Assembly: GCF_002088275.1 (NCBI RefSeq)
Contig: NZ_AQQS01000011.1
Coordinates: 86,128-150,127 of the forward strand
DNA length: 64,000 bases
DNA from: Aurantimonas sp. 22II-16-19i
GTDB taxonomy: Bacteria > Pseudomonadota > Alphaproteobacteria > Rhizobiales > Rhizobiaceae
Reading direction: 5' to 3'
In this document: piece after piece, positions 8,386 to 17,961 of the stretch
Layout: every line of letters starts with the position of its first letter
Position numbering within the stretch: the first letter of the stretch is position 1
Translations under genes and position numbers: made by a program
Notes under the pieces: generated by a model
The model's database searches: none
What the model saw: only the letters and a program-made list of their open reading frames with translations
What the model was told of the DNA's origin: nothing

Positions 8386-8657
8386 GCCGGCCCTGCTTCC
8401 AGGCATTGACCAGGCCCGTGAGCATCGCGGGCCTGCCAATGAGCTACGTCGTCATCCTCTTCGGCATCACGTTCGGCGGCTTCATCGCCACGCTCTCGTT
8501 CATCTACTTCGCAGTGGCCGGCGTCATGAGCTACGTCGGCCTCCGCCTCCTGGCGAACTACGATCCGCGGATCGCGGACGTGGTGTTCATCACGATGATC
8601 CGCACACCGCTTCCCCAGAGCTGGTTCAGGGGAAAGGGGATCATCTACCGTGCTTGA
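8382..8657 (+). CDS. virB3: VirB3-like inner-membrane protein
   Basis: 91 residues from a GTG overlapping the virB2 stop. Contains FQALTRPVSIAGLPMSYVV, a hydrophobic hairpin, and a basic tail, matching VirB3. VirB3 works with VirB4 in pilin mobilisation; the genes overlap by 8 bp. Confidence 0.85.
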   Translation: MSRPCFQALTRPVSIAGLPMSYVVILFGITFGGFIATLSFIYFAVAGVMSYVGLRLLANYDPRIADVVFITMIRTPLPQSWFRGKGIIYRA

Positions 8658-11012
8658 CGTCGAAAGAGGTCATGGGCGCAAGGCCGTCGAGCCGCGGGGC
8701 TTTGCGGGCGAACACATGCTCGCGAAGCATCTCCCCTACCTCGTCCCGGTCGGCGACGACGTGCTGATGCTGCGCGACGGTGACGTGATGGCCTCTTTCA
8801 TGGTCGAAGGCATCGAGGCGCTCACCGCCGAACAGGCGGCGGTCGGCGACCTGGCCGACGCGATGGGCGGCGGCGTCGCCCAGTCCGGATCCGATGTCGC
8901 CTTCTACGTACATCGGGTCTCCAACCCGGCAAGCGTCGCCATGCCGCCGGTCGAAGGCCAAGGCTTCGCCGCGGCGGTGGATCGGGCGTGGCAAGCCGAC
9001 ATTCGCGTGATGGGTCTGCGCACGCGCCGGATCATGGTCACGGTGATCGTGCGCCCCATGACGCTGACCAGTCTGTGGGCCCGGATCACCGGCGGCGGCA
9101 AGCGCGATCTCATGGCAATGCGCGAGCGGCGCATCGCCCGGCTCAACGAGGTGGTCGGGCATATGATGGGCGCGCTCTCTGCGGCCTCGCCTTACCGCCT
9201 TTCTGTCTCGAACGGTGAATGGCTCGGGATGCTGCAGGCATGCGTGTCGGGTATTTATCGGCCGCTTTCGCCGGGGGCGGAATTTCGGCCGCTGGCCGAT
9301 CTGATGGCCTCATCGCGAGTTGATTTTAGAGACGACACATTCATCGTCTTCGGCAACGACGCGGAGGAGACGCGCTTCGGCGCGATCTTCACCTACAAGA
9401 AATATCCGACCGAAACGCAGGCGGGCGTCTTCGACGGTCTCGACCTGCCGCACGATACGGTCGTCACGCACTCCTTCACTCCGATCGAGCAATTCGAGGC
9501 GCTGGCGCGCGTCCAGCGGACGGCACGGCAGATGCGGGCCGCCGACGACGCGGCACGCTCGCTGGAAATCCAGCTTGTCGATGCGGCCGATGATCTGGCC
9601 TCTGGCCGGATCAGCTTCGGCCTGCACCAAGCCTCCATCACTGTCTTCGCCCGTTCGGAGGCTGAGCTTGATGAGGTCGCGTCGCGCGTTCGCAGCGCCG
9701 GACAACGCACCGGCGGCGTCATGGTGCGTGAGGACATCGGCGCGCGTAGCGCGTACTTCGCGCAGCATCCGGGCAATCACAGCTACCGCGCCCGCGCGGC
9801 AATGATCTCCTCGGCCAACTTCGCGGACTTCGCTGCGCTCCACGCGAACGGCGAAGGGCTCGAGCCGGGCCTTGTGCCCTGGGGCGCGCCGATCACGACG
9901 TTCCGCACGCTCGGCCATGAGCCTTATCGGTTCAGCTTCCATCTGGCGGGCAAGCCAGGTGAGCGCACCGTCGGCCATTCGCTGATCGTCGGCCGCACGG
10001 GCTCGGGCAAGACCGCGGCGATCGCATTCCTGATGGCGCAAGCGCAACGCATCGAACCGCGCCCCCGCATCATCGCCTTCGACAAGGACCGCGGCCTTGA
10101 AATGGCGCTTCGCGCGCTCGGCGGCAGCTACTCGGCGGTGCGCATGGGCGAGCAAACCGGCTTCAACCCGTTCCGGGCGGAAGGTGACGCCCGCGGAACG
10201 GCATGGCTGACGGACTGGCTTGGCGCGCTGCTTTCGCAGGACGGCGACAAGCTTTCCCCGATGCAGGGGGAAGCCTTGGCGCAAATGACGGCGAGCAACG
10301 CCGATGCCGATCCTGTGTTGCAGACGATCAGCCACTTCCGATCGCAGCTTCGCGGCGTCGATGATGACGGCGACCTCTATACGCGCCTGGCGCAATGGGA
10401 TGAGGGCGGTCGATACGATTGGCTGTTCGGCGGGACCGCCGAAGATCCGTTGCACTTCGCCAATGACGTGACCGGCTTCGATCTGACGGAATTGCTCGAC
10501 GTCCCGGCCGTGCGCATGGCCTGGCTGAGCTACGTGTTCCGCCGGATCGAACGTACGATCGAGGACGGACGGCCGACGCTGGTGGTGCTCGACGAGGCGT
10601 GGAAGCTCCTCGATGACCCGTATTTCCAGAGCCGGTTGAAAGACTGGATGCTGACGATGCGAAAGAAGAACGTCGCGGTCGTCATGCTGACGCAGCGCGT
10701 CTCGCACATCGCGGACAGTCGTGCCGGCAACTCGATCCTCGAAAGCATCGCCACGACGATCCTGTTTCCGAACTCGCGCAACACGCAGACCGAGCTTGCG
10801 CCGCTCGGCCTGAGCGATGGCGAGACGGAGTTTCTCATGTCGTCGGGGTCAGGCAACCGCTACGCCTCGATCCGCTCCGGCGACAGAAGTGTCTTCGTCG
10901 ACATGGACCTTGGAGCGCTCGGCCCGCTTCTGACAGCTCTAGTGTCCGGTCCCGGCGGCGAAAACTCGCCCCCGACTGGCGAGAAAATCCCGGCTTCTGG
11001 AAGGAGCTTTGA
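8650..11012 (+). CDS. virB4: VirB4 ATPase, frameshifted near the C-terminus
   Basis: From the GTG at 8650 a VirB4/CagE ATPase reads through: N-terminal VirB3-contact domain, Walker A GRTGSGKT at residues 448-455, Walker B LVVLDEAWKLL near 644, and an arginine-rich C-domain. VirB4 powers pilus biogenesis and substrate transfer at the inner membrane. Near 10966-10969 the frame slips: the uncorrected frame continues without a stop to 11874 and becomes virB5. Restoring one base gives the family ending APDWRENPGFWKEL and a TGA at 11010-11012. Only the last few residues are affected, so the ATPase core could function, but as written it is a 1074-residue VirB4-VirB5 fusion. Confidence 0.85.
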
Positions 11013-11014
11013 CC

Positions 11015-11155
11015 ATGAACATCAAGATCCTCCCCGTCCTTTTGCTGGCCGCCTCGACGGCCGGGTGCGCAAGCTACACCGCCGAAAAGTGGCCCTGCCA
11101 GGCGAAGACCTGCGAATGGGCTCCGATCAACCAAGGGAGTGTCGTAGTCCAATGA
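11015..11155 (+). CDS. small lipoprotein, VirB7-like position
   Basis: 46 codons from ATG to the TGA at 11153-11155. It has a Lys-containing N-terminus, a hydrophobic core (ILPVLLLAAS) and the lipobox STAGC with the lipidation Cys at residue 18. The mature part is short and has two more Cys (WPCQAKTCEW). It begins 2 nt after the restored virB4 stop, and its stop overlaps the virB5 ATG, so it fits the operon tightly. No virB7 is seen between virB6 and virB8, so this may supply the outer-membrane lipoprotein role, or act in exclusion. Confidence 0.7.
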   Translation: MNIKILPVLLLAASTAGCASYTAEKWPCQAKTCEWAPINQGSVVVQ

Positions 11156-11874
11156 AACGGATGATCCGAACCCTGGCGGCCTCGATCGTCGTCGTCTCGC
11201 TGGGAAGCATCCCGGCCCATGCCGAGGGCGTGCCCGTTATCGACGGTGCGGCCATCGCGCAGTTCATCAAGCAGCTCGAACAGATGCAGAAGGATTACGA
11301 GAACCAGCTCGAGCAACTGACGAACCTGCAGGATCAGCTCGAAAGCATGACTGGCGACAAGGGGATCGGCGGCATCCTCAACTCGGCGACCGATCAGAGC
11401 GCACGAGAGGCGGCCGATAGCCTAAGCTCGATCATCGACAGTGCCATTTCGGGCGGCGGCCTCTCCGGCAACACCTCTGTCATCAGCGACCGGATCTCGG
11501 AACTGAAAGACACGTTCGGCCTCGCCGATCTGACGCAATTTCTCGGCTCCGAACGCACGCAGGACCGGGCGTTGGCGACGCAGGCCGGGTCCGGCATGGC
11601 GGCCGTGGCAACGGCCGAAGATACCTACCAGCGCGCCAATGCGTCGATGGATCGGGTGAACGGCATGATCGAGGACATCGACAGCAACGCCGATCTCAAA
11701 GCCTCGGTCGACTACAACACGCGGATGCTGGCCGAAGTCGCGGTTCTCCTCAACGAAAACCTGCGCGTTCAGGCCGCGATAGCAAACACGGTCGGCACCG
11801 ACGCGATTTCGTCAGCTCGTGACCGCGCCGCGCAGCGCAAATTCATGACAGGAGCTGGAAGCAGTGAGGAGTAA
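11152..11874 (+). CDS. virB5: VirB5-like minor pilin/adhesin
   Basis: 240 residues from the ATG at 11152. Signal peptide ends at AHA-EG (about residue 24); then a Gln/Glu-rich helical region (FIKQLEQMQKDYENQLEQL) and a C-terminal helix typical of VirB5/TraC. VirB5 sits at the pilus tip and contacts recipients. Because of the virB4 frameshift, this frame is also continuous with virB4; its own start and spacing support independent translation. Confidence 0.85.
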   Translation: MKRMIRTLAASIVVVSLGSIPAHAEGVPVIDGAAIAQFIKQLEQMQKDYENQLEQLTNLQDQLESMTGDKGIGGILNSATDQSAREAADSLSSIIDSAISGGGLSGNTSVISDRISELKDTFGLADLTQFLGSERTQDRALATQAGSGMAAVATAEDTYQRANASMDRVNGMIEDIDSNADLKASVDYNTRMLAEVAVLLNENLRVQAAIANTVGTDAISSARDRAAQRKFMTGAGSSEE

Positions 11875-12310
11875 GCCATTGAAGATCCTAGCCCTCATTC
11901 TCACCGTGGCTGCATCGACGACTGTCCTCGCCGGTTCCGCCTCGGCGGATGAAAAGCGCGGCTTTGGATGCCGCTATGAGTCCAGCGTCGATAAAAGCGA
12001 ATTGAATGCCCGCGCGCCCAACTACACCCTGCGAGGAATCCTCGAAGAATACAGGCTTCGGTGGGATGCGGCGGACGCACGCGCCCAATGCAAGGCGTTC
12101 GCCGAAGGCAAGGCCTACGAGATCGGTTGCCGTCGCGGTCGTCGTGATTGGGACGCCATTGCTGCGATGGTCCCGGACAAGATGTGGGACATGTCGAGGG
12201 CAGAAGCAAAGCCATTCCTTAATAAACTCAAAGAGGAGGATGACGGGTACAAGGCGGCGATCGATTATTGTCGGGACGTTGGCGCGGTCGAGAAAAGCTG
12301 GTCACGTTAA
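11864..12310 (+). CDS. exported Cys-containing protein of unknown function in the virB operon
   Basis: 148 residues from a GTG overlapping the virB5 stop, with AGGAG about 10 nt upstream. Signal peptide (LKILALILTVAASTTVLAGSASA) followed by a soluble domain with four Cys: GFGCRYESS, AQCKAF, IGCRRG and DYCRD, which could form two disulfides. Not one of the canonical VirB1-11 proteins. Its place between virB5 and virB6 suggests a periplasmic accessory, assembly or entry-exclusion role; this is inference. Confidence 0.7.
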   Translation: MRSKPLKILALILTVAASTTVLAGSASADEKRGFGCRYESSVDKSELNARAPNYTLRGILEEYRLRWDAADARAQCKAFAEGKAYEIGCRRGRRDWDAIAAMVPDKMWDMSRAEAKPFLNKLKEEDDGYKAAIDYCRDVGAVEKSWSR

Positions 12311-12341
12311 CACGGCCACTACGCAATAGAGTATAGGGCCG

Positions 12342-13532
12342 ATGGCAACATTCATCTCTGATACCTTGAATGAGGTTGACGCTGCTATTGCCGGTTATGC
12401 CGAAACTGTCTTTGGAAATTTCAGCAGTTCAGTTTCGACCCTTCTTCAGATGATGGGTGTCGTCGGCCTTGCATTCATTGCGCTGAATACGCTCGTCCAA
12501 TGGGTGCCGGTCCGTGTGACGGATTACAGCCGATGGATGGTTCGGTACATCGTCATAACAATGATAGCGACTAGCTGGGCGCAGTTTCAGCCGATCTACG
12601 ACATCATCACCAACACGCCAGGCGATCTTGGAGCGGCGCTATTGGACGCGTCCGGGCCATCGGATCTGAATACGGCTCTCGATGAGATGATTACTGGCTT
12701 GTTCGATTTTTCAGAAAGGGCAAACGACGAAAGCGGCTACTTCTCGATCAGCCTGACCGCTGTTTTGGTATGGGTCGTCGGCGCGCTGATGGCATGCGTT
12801 GCGATCATCGTGAGCAGCATCGCCAAGGTCGGCCTTGCGATGGCCGTCTCGTTGGCGCCAATCTTCATCCCGACTCTGATGTTCAAGGCAAGCGGCAATC
12901 TCTTCGAGAGCTGGGTTCGCTTCACTCTCGGCTTCGCGTTGATCCCGCTCGTCATGGCAGGGGTCATGGGTGCCATCGTCGGGATCGGGCAAGGGATGAT
13001 CGCCGAGGCCGCCGACGCGGTGGAACTGTCAGAGGCAGCTGGATTCCTGATCGTCGGCGCCGCAGCAATTTTCCTGATGATCCAGGTGCCGACGCTGGTG
13101 AACGGCCTCGCCGGCACGTTCGTGGCGACGGCGAACGGCGTGGGGATTGCCCGCCAAGGGACGGGGGTCGCCGGCGGCGGCGTGAAAAGCGCCACGCAGA
13201 TGGCAACACCGCGCGTCATGCAGGCGGCCTCGGCCATCGGTGCGGCCCGCAGCAGCGGAGGCGGGGCAGGATCGCGCGTCAGCGCCGCGCTGCAGGACGC
13301 AAAGCAAACCTCCGCGTCGATGCGCGAGAACCGCGAACGCATCGGCGTGCGGAATATGGAACGAGGCCAGCGCACCTCGATGGGGGAGCGCGCCGAAGCG
13401 GGGCGTGCAGCGATGCTCCAGCAGGCCCGCGAGAACCGGACAACTCGCGCTGGCGCCAACGGCAATCAAAGAGCGGCGATCCACAATGCCATGCGCTCGG
13501 CGCAGGAGCACAAGACGGGAGGCACCGGCTAA
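12342..13532 (+). CDS. virB6: VirB6/TrbL-like polytopic channel protein
   Basis: 396 residues. Several hydrophobic helices between about 30 and 260 include LFESWVRFTLGFALIPLVMAG, a VirB6 signature region. The C-terminal 130 residues are hydrophilic, rich in Ala, Arg and Gly and likely cytoplasmic. VirB6 forms part of the inner-membrane translocation channel. Confidence 0.88.
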   Translation: MATFISDTLNEVDAAIAGYAETVFGNFSSSVSTLLQMMGVVGLAFIALNTLVQWVPVRVTDYSRWMVRYIVITMIATSWAQFQPIYDIITNTPGDLGAALLDASGPSDLNTALDEMITGLFDFSERANDESGYFSISLTAVLVWVVGALMACVAIIVSSIAKVGLAMAVSLAPIFIPTLMFKASGNLFESWVRFTLGFALIPLVMAGVMGAIVGIGQGMIAEAADAVELSEAAGFLIVGAAAIFLMIQVPTLVNGLAGTFVATANGVGIARQGTGVAGGGVKSATQMATPRVMQAASAIGAARSSGGGAGSRVSAALQDAKQTSASMRENRERIGVRNMERGQRTSMGERAEAGRAAMLQQARENRTTRAGANGNQRAAIHNAMRSAQEHKTGGTG

Positions 13533-13628
13533 TCGCCGCCGTCTCCTGCCGTCCGGGTAGAGAACCAATCCCCTGAACAGCAGGAGTTTGATTGCGCCCC
13601 GCTCGGCGCAGGAGAAGGAATTTGTCTG

Positions 13629-14309
13629 ATGGCAAAAAATAGAACCAGCAACGAAATCGCGGCTGGGTTTGCGGACGAAGTGTTTTTCGGCCTTCGCCGT
13701 CAGCGGAACGTCCTCGGCTTCGTCGCAGCGGGTAGCATCACTGTAGCAATGACCTCGGTGGTGGCCCTCTGCCTCGCCCTGCCGATGAAGGAAATCCGGC
13801 CCTATGTGGTGATGGTGGACAGGTCCACCGGCGAAAGCGAACAGATCGTCTCGACGCGGCCGGGCTCGCTGTCGGATCAAGAGGCCGTCCAAGAAGCCGA
13901 AATCGTCCGCTATGTGACCGATCGCGAGACCTACGATGTGGCGGACAACGCCGAGCGCATTCCCATGGTCGCCAACACGTCGGTCGGGCAAGCCAGCGCG
14001 TCGATCCGCGCGCTCTGGAACTCCTCGGCCGACAACTACCCGCCCGATATCTACGGCACGGACACGCTGATTACCGTCAAGGTCAGCTCGATCTCGATGC
14101 TGGGCGACAAGACCGCACAGGTGCGCTTCACGCGCCGTCTGGAACGCCCTGGCGACAACCCGATTGAGCGCAATTTCGTCGCCACGGTCGGCTTCGAATT
14201 TCGCCCGCGCGTCGAACGCAATCTCGAACAGGTCTGGCGCAATCCGCTCGGCTTCACGGTGACGAACTACCGGGTCGATGCCGAAACCCTTCGCGCTCGG
14301 GAGAACTGA
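13629..14309 (+). CDS. virB8: VirB8-like assembly factor
   Basis: 226 residues: a cytoplasmic N-terminus, one membrane helix (residues about 33-55) and a periplasmic NTF2-like domain ending NPLGFTVTNYRVD, typical of VirB8. It nucleates the inner-membrane complex. The 97-bp gap before it contains no VirB7 gene. Confidence 0.9.
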   Translation: MAKNRTSNEIAAGFADEVFFGLRRQRNVLGFVAAGSITVAMTSVVALCLALPMKEIRPYVVMVDRSTGESEQIVSTRPGSLSDQEAVQEAEIVRYVTDRETYDVADNAERIPMVANTSVGQASASIRALWNSSADNYPPDIYGTDTLITVKVSSISMLGDKTAQVRFTRRLERPGDNPIERNFVATVGFEFRPRVERNLEQVWRNPLGFTVTNYRVDAETLRAREN

Positions 14310-14311
14310 CC

Positions 14312-15079
14312 ATGAAACTTCGTCAGATGACTCTCGGTGCGCTGGCGCTCGGCGCTTCGGTGGCGGCGGCGCAAGCGGAAGTCAAACCCCGGCCCTACGC
14401 GGCCGATCCGCGCATTCGCCATTACACCTACAACGAACATCAGGTGTACCGGCTCGACGTGTACATGAAATTCATCACCTCGCTGCAATTTGGCGCCGGC
14501 GAGAACGTGGAATCGGTGCAGGTCGGCGATAGCGCGTCCTGGCAGATCGTGCGGCTCTCGCGCGGCGACGTCTTGTCGGTGAAGCCGCTCATTGAGAACG
14601 CCTATACCAACATGACGGTCTACACGGATCGGCGTGTCTACACGTTCGAGCTGCGCGCCAAGCGCGGCCGGGTCGGAGATCCGAGCCTCAGCTATCGGAT
14701 CGACTTCACCTATCCCGACGAGGAGGCCGCGCGGCGGCGGTCGCAACAAGAGCGCGCGGCGCGGCCAAAGGACTTCGACTACTATTACTCGGGCACGGCC
14801 CGCAGCATCGTGCCGGTGCAGGTCTACGACGACGGCCGCAGCACCTATTTCCGCTTCGCGCCGGACAGCCCGCGTCCGGCGGTGTTTGCGGCCAATGCCG
14901 GCGGCCAGGAAGCCATCGTCAACGTCACTCAAACCCGTGACGGGTTCGTCGTCTCGCGCACCTCGAAGCGTTGGACGCTGCGCCTCGGCGACAAGATTAT
15001 TCCCATCGCCCACGGCTCTGTTGCCCGCCACAGTGGCGGCGCGTCGCGGTCCGGCTTCTTGCGCGGGAAAGACCGCTGA
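14312..15079 (+). CDS. virB9: VirB9-like outer-membrane complex protein
   Basis: 255 residues with signal peptide (ending AAAQA), the N-terminal motif RPYAADPRIRHYTYNEHQVY and the C-terminal CagX/VirB9 domain (YYYSGTARSIVPVQVYDDGRST). With VirB10 and the lipoprotein it forms the outer-membrane core. The stop overlaps the virB10 start. Confidence 0.92.
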   Translation: MKLRQMTLGALALGASVAAAQAEVKPRPYAADPRIRHYTYNEHQVYRLDVYMKFITSLQFGAGENVESVQVGDSASWQIVRLSRGDVLSVKPLIENAYTNMTVYTDRRVYTFELRAKRGRVGDPSLSYRIDFTYPDEEAARRRSQQERAARPKDFDYYYSGTARSIVPVQVYDDGRSTYFRFAPDSPRPAVFAANAGGQEAIVNVTQTRDGFVVSRTSKRWTLRLGDKIIPIAHGSVARHSGGASRSGFLRGKDR

Positions 15080-16401
15080 TGGCCGATGACAACACCGTCG
15101 ATCGCGAACGCCTCGCCGCTGAGCGCCGCCGGGCGTTTGAAACCAAGCCGAAGGGGAAAGGCTCGCGGATCGTCATCGGCGCGATCATGGGCGTCGCCTT
15201 CCTCGCCATCGCCGCCCTCGTCCTGGCTCCGGATCAGGTGCGCTCGCTCTTGGGCGGACGCACCTCGACCAGCGAGACGATGCAGGAAACGTCGCGCACG
15301 GACAGCGGTATCTCGACGGAGATCACGGTGCCCGATGACGTGGATACGCCGGTTGATGTCGATCCACCGATGCGCCCGGAGCCGGCGCGTCCGGCAGCCG
15401 ATGACAGCGAGTATCGGTCGAAGATTGCCGCCCTGGAACGGCAGCTCGAAGAGATGCGCTCGCAAAGCGGCAATCAGGTCGACAAGATCCGCTCCCTGCT
15501 GGATGAACAGGCACGAGCTCTCCGTGACCAGTTCGAACGGGAGCGAAAAGCGCAAGAAGCCGAGTATGAGCGCCGCTTGCGGGCCGCGCGCGAAGCGGCG
15601 GCCGCCGACAAGCTGAGCGAGGAGCAGGCGGCCGCTCGGGCGCGGCTCGAGGAAGAACGCGCGCGGCGCGAAGCGATCGCGCATGAGCAGGTCCAGTCGG
15701 ATGCGCTCGTGCTGGACGGCGGCGCGAAGACCGCTGGCTCTTCCTCGGTGAAAGGAGGCGATCGCGAGCTTTCGAGCAATGAAGAGTTCATGCGATCCGC
15801 CTCGACGCAGAGCTACGACACGGTGCGCGCCACGACAATCGCCAATCCGGCGCGGACGATCGTGCAGGGCACGTCGCTTGCTGCCGTCCTAGAAACGGCG
15901 GTTTCGACGGAGTTGCCCGGCATCATCCGCGCCGTCGTCTCGCACGACGTCTATTCCTATGACGGCGACAACGTCCTTTTGCCACGCGGCTCCCGTCTGA
16001 TCGGCACCTACAATTCCGACGTGTCGATTGCGCAGAACCGGGCGCAAATCGCATGGAATCGGGCAGTGACGCCGAAGGGTGTCAGTGTCGAGCTTGGCGG
16101 CTATGGCGCCGACCGGCTGGGCATGTCGGGTCAGTCCGGCCACGTCGATACGCGCTTTCGTGAACGCTTCGGCGCGGCCGCGTTGATCTCCCTCATCACC
16201 CTCGGCCCGCAATTCATCGTCAAAGACGGGTCCAGCGAAGGATCCAGCGGGACGGTGAGCGATGCGGCCGACGATCTCACCGGCGATCTGGAAAAAACCA
16301 CGCAGAGCGTCATGGCGGACTATCTGTCGCTCGGTCCGGTGATCTACATCGACCAGGGCACGGCGATTTCGGTCATGGTCAACCGCGATCTCGTCTTCTG
16401 A
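15079..16401 (+). CDS. virB10: VirB10/TrbI-like core protein
   Basis: 440 residues from the ATG at 15079, which overlaps the virB9 stop. It has a cytoplasmic N-terminus, one membrane helix (about 30-50), a coiled-coil-prone charged stretch (about 110-205), and a TrbI beta-barrel domain with SLAAVLETAVSTELPGIIRA, RGSRLIGTYNSDV and RFGAAALISL. VirB10 spans both membranes and senses VirD4/VirB11 ATP energy. Confidence 0.93.
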   Translation: MADDNTVDRERLAAERRRAFETKPKGKGSRIVIGAIMGVAFLAIAALVLAPDQVRSLLGGRTSTSETMQETSRTDSGISTEITVPDDVDTPVDVDPPMRPEPARPAADDSEYRSKIAALERQLEEMRSQSGNQVDKIRSLLDEQARALRDQFERERKAQEAEYERRLRAAREAAAADKLSEEQAAARARLEEERARREAIAHEQVQSDALVLDGGAKTAGSSSVKGGDRELSSNEEFMRSASTQSYDTVRATTIANPARTIVQGTSLAAVLETAVSTELPGIIRAVVSHDVYSYDGDNVLLPRGSRLIGTYNSDVSIAQNRAQIAWNRAVTPKGVSVELGGYGADRLGMSGQSGHVDTRFRERFGAAALISLITLGPQFIVKDGSSEGSSGTVSDAADDLTGDLEKTTQSVMADYLSLGPVIYIDQGTAISVMVNRDLVF

Positions 16402-17453
16402 TGGGCGGTGCTCCGAGCAGCCACGCCGAACAAGGGCTCCTCCCCCTTCGCTCCCTGTTGATCTCAGAAGAGGTCAACGAGGTGGTGGTGAACCCTGACA
16501 GGCGCATTTGGGTGGAGTACGCCTCTGAGCCGCACATGCGGCTTTGGGACGGGGAAATTCCCGCCGCACGGCTCAAGACGCTCGGCTCGCATCTCGCCGG
16601 CGAGTCGAGAAACCAGCTCGGCCCGAACCACCCGATCGTGTCGGGCCGCGTGCAGGTGTTCGGCCAGTCGATGCGTGTGCAGGTGATCGTGCCGCCAGCC
16701 ATCGAAGACGGCGTGTCGGTCTCCATCCGCAAATACATCTCCCGGGTTCTGGCCGTGACGGAAGTCGACTTCCTCGTCGGCCATCAGGTCGATGTGGAAG
16801 GTGAGCGGCAGGCCAAGCTGACCGCACTGGCGCAGCTTGCCGAGAGGGGCAGGCTGCAAGAGCTGCTGCAAAAGGCGATAGACGACCGTCTCAACATTCT
16901 CGTATCGGGCGGCACGTCGTCGGGAAAGACGACGCTTGCCCGCGCCATGCTCGCCTTAAGCGACCAGGCCGAACGGATGGTGACGATCGAGGACGCGCCG
17001 GAGCTACACTTGCCGCACCCGAACGCGGTGCCGCTGATCGCCGATCGGCGTCCCGGCTCGGAACGCTCGCCCGCCCGCCTTCTCGAAAGCTCTCTGCGGA
17101 TGCGTCCGGATCGTTTGATCCTGGGCGAAATCCGCGGCGAGGAGGCGTTCAACTTCCTTGAAGCGATCAACACTGGCCATCCGGGATCGATCAGCACCAT
17201 TCACGCCGACAGTCCCGCCCTGGCGCTCGAACGGCTGGCGATGATGGTGATGCGGGCGGGAATGAATCAAACGCGCCAGGATATCTTGGACTATGCGCGT
17301 CACACCGTCGATCTCATCATTCAGGTCGGCCGCCGAGGCGGCAAGCGCGGCGTGCTTGAAGTATACCGGCCCGCAGCGCAGGCACTCGATCCAATCAAGA
17401 TTACAAAACCGAGTCATACCCAAGCAGCGACGAGCTTGCTGAGCGCGCGATAG
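16401..17453 (+). CDS. virB11: VirB11 traffic ATPase
   Basis: 350 residues starting on the virB10 stop. Walker A GGTSSGKT at 170-177, an Asp box (MVTIEDAPEL), Walker B (LRMRPDRLILGEIRGEEAFN) and the His box (GHPGSISTIHADSP) are all intact. It forms the cytoplasmic hexamer that switches pilus assembly and DNA transfer. Last gene of the rightward virB operon. Confidence 0.95.
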   Translation: MGGAPSSHAEQGLLPLRSLLISEEVNEVVVNPDRRIWVEYASEPHMRLWDGEIPAARLKTLGSHLAGESRNQLGPNHPIVSGRVQVFGQSMRVQVIVPPAIEDGVSVSIRKYISRVLAVTEVDFLVGHQVDVEGERQAKLTALAQLAERGRLQELLQKAIDDRLNILVSGGTSSGKTTLARAMLALSDQAERMVTIEDAPELHLPHPNAVPLIADRRPGSERSPARLLESSLRMRPDRLILGEIRGEEAFNFLEAINTGHPGSISTIHADSPALALERLAMMVMRAGMNQTRQDILDYARHTVDLIIQVGRRGGKRGVLEVYRPAAQALDPIKITKPSHTQAATSLLSAR

Positions 17454-17529
17454 TTCGCGTCGTGCTTTCAAAGCTGGTCATGACATTTACGAAGGGCAAG
17501 GTCCGTTATCGACCGGACCCTTCGGAGCA

Positions 17530-17961
17530 TCAGGGGTTTATGGGCTGCCACGGGCATTCCAGCTCGATGTCGAACTCCACAAAGTCCTTCACATTCCGGG
17601 TGAGCAGAATGAGTCCGTAGTGCTTCGCAGTGGCGGCGATCAAGCTGTCGTAGTCTTTCACACCGTTCGCCGCCTGAAACTTGCCTGCAATCACCGCGAT
17701 CGGCGTGGTGACCTGTAGGATCTGGCCATTGTCATAATTTCCAAGCACGCGTTGCTGGAACCACTCGCTGAGAACCGCCGCCTGTTGGATGTCGCCGCGC
17801 CTTTCGATCAGCTCGATCCCGCGTGCAATCTCCATAATGGTGATCACCGAGATGCGGGTCTCATCGTGATCGATGCCTCTCATGTAGGCGAGAACGGTGG
17901 CGTCAGAGCCGAGACCTTTTCGGATCTCGGAAACGACGTTGGTATCGAGCAGGTAAGCCAT
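17530..17961 (-). CDS. vapC: PIN-domain toxin VapC, second copy
   Basis: 143 residues of the FitB-like VapC type: MAYLLDTNVVSEIRKG with the first catalytic Asp, ITIMEIARGI with the Glu, VKDYDSLIAATA with the third acid, and LLTRNVKDF. Catalytic positions look complete. Overlaps the antitoxin stop by one base pair of codons. It sits between virB11 and virD4 on the opposite strand, as inserted maintenance cargo. Confidence 0.9.
   Translation of the reverse strand: MAYLLDTNVVSEIRKGLGSDATVLAYMRGIDHDETRISVITIMEIARGIELIERRGDIQQAAVLSEWFQQRVLGNYDNGQILQVTTPIAVIAGKFQAANGVKDYDSLIAATAKHYGLILLTRNVKDFVEFDIELECPWQPINP

Noticed and set aside
9310..10707. Minus-strand frame of 465 codons
   Set aside because: Antisense to virB4 with Walker motifs on the plus strand.
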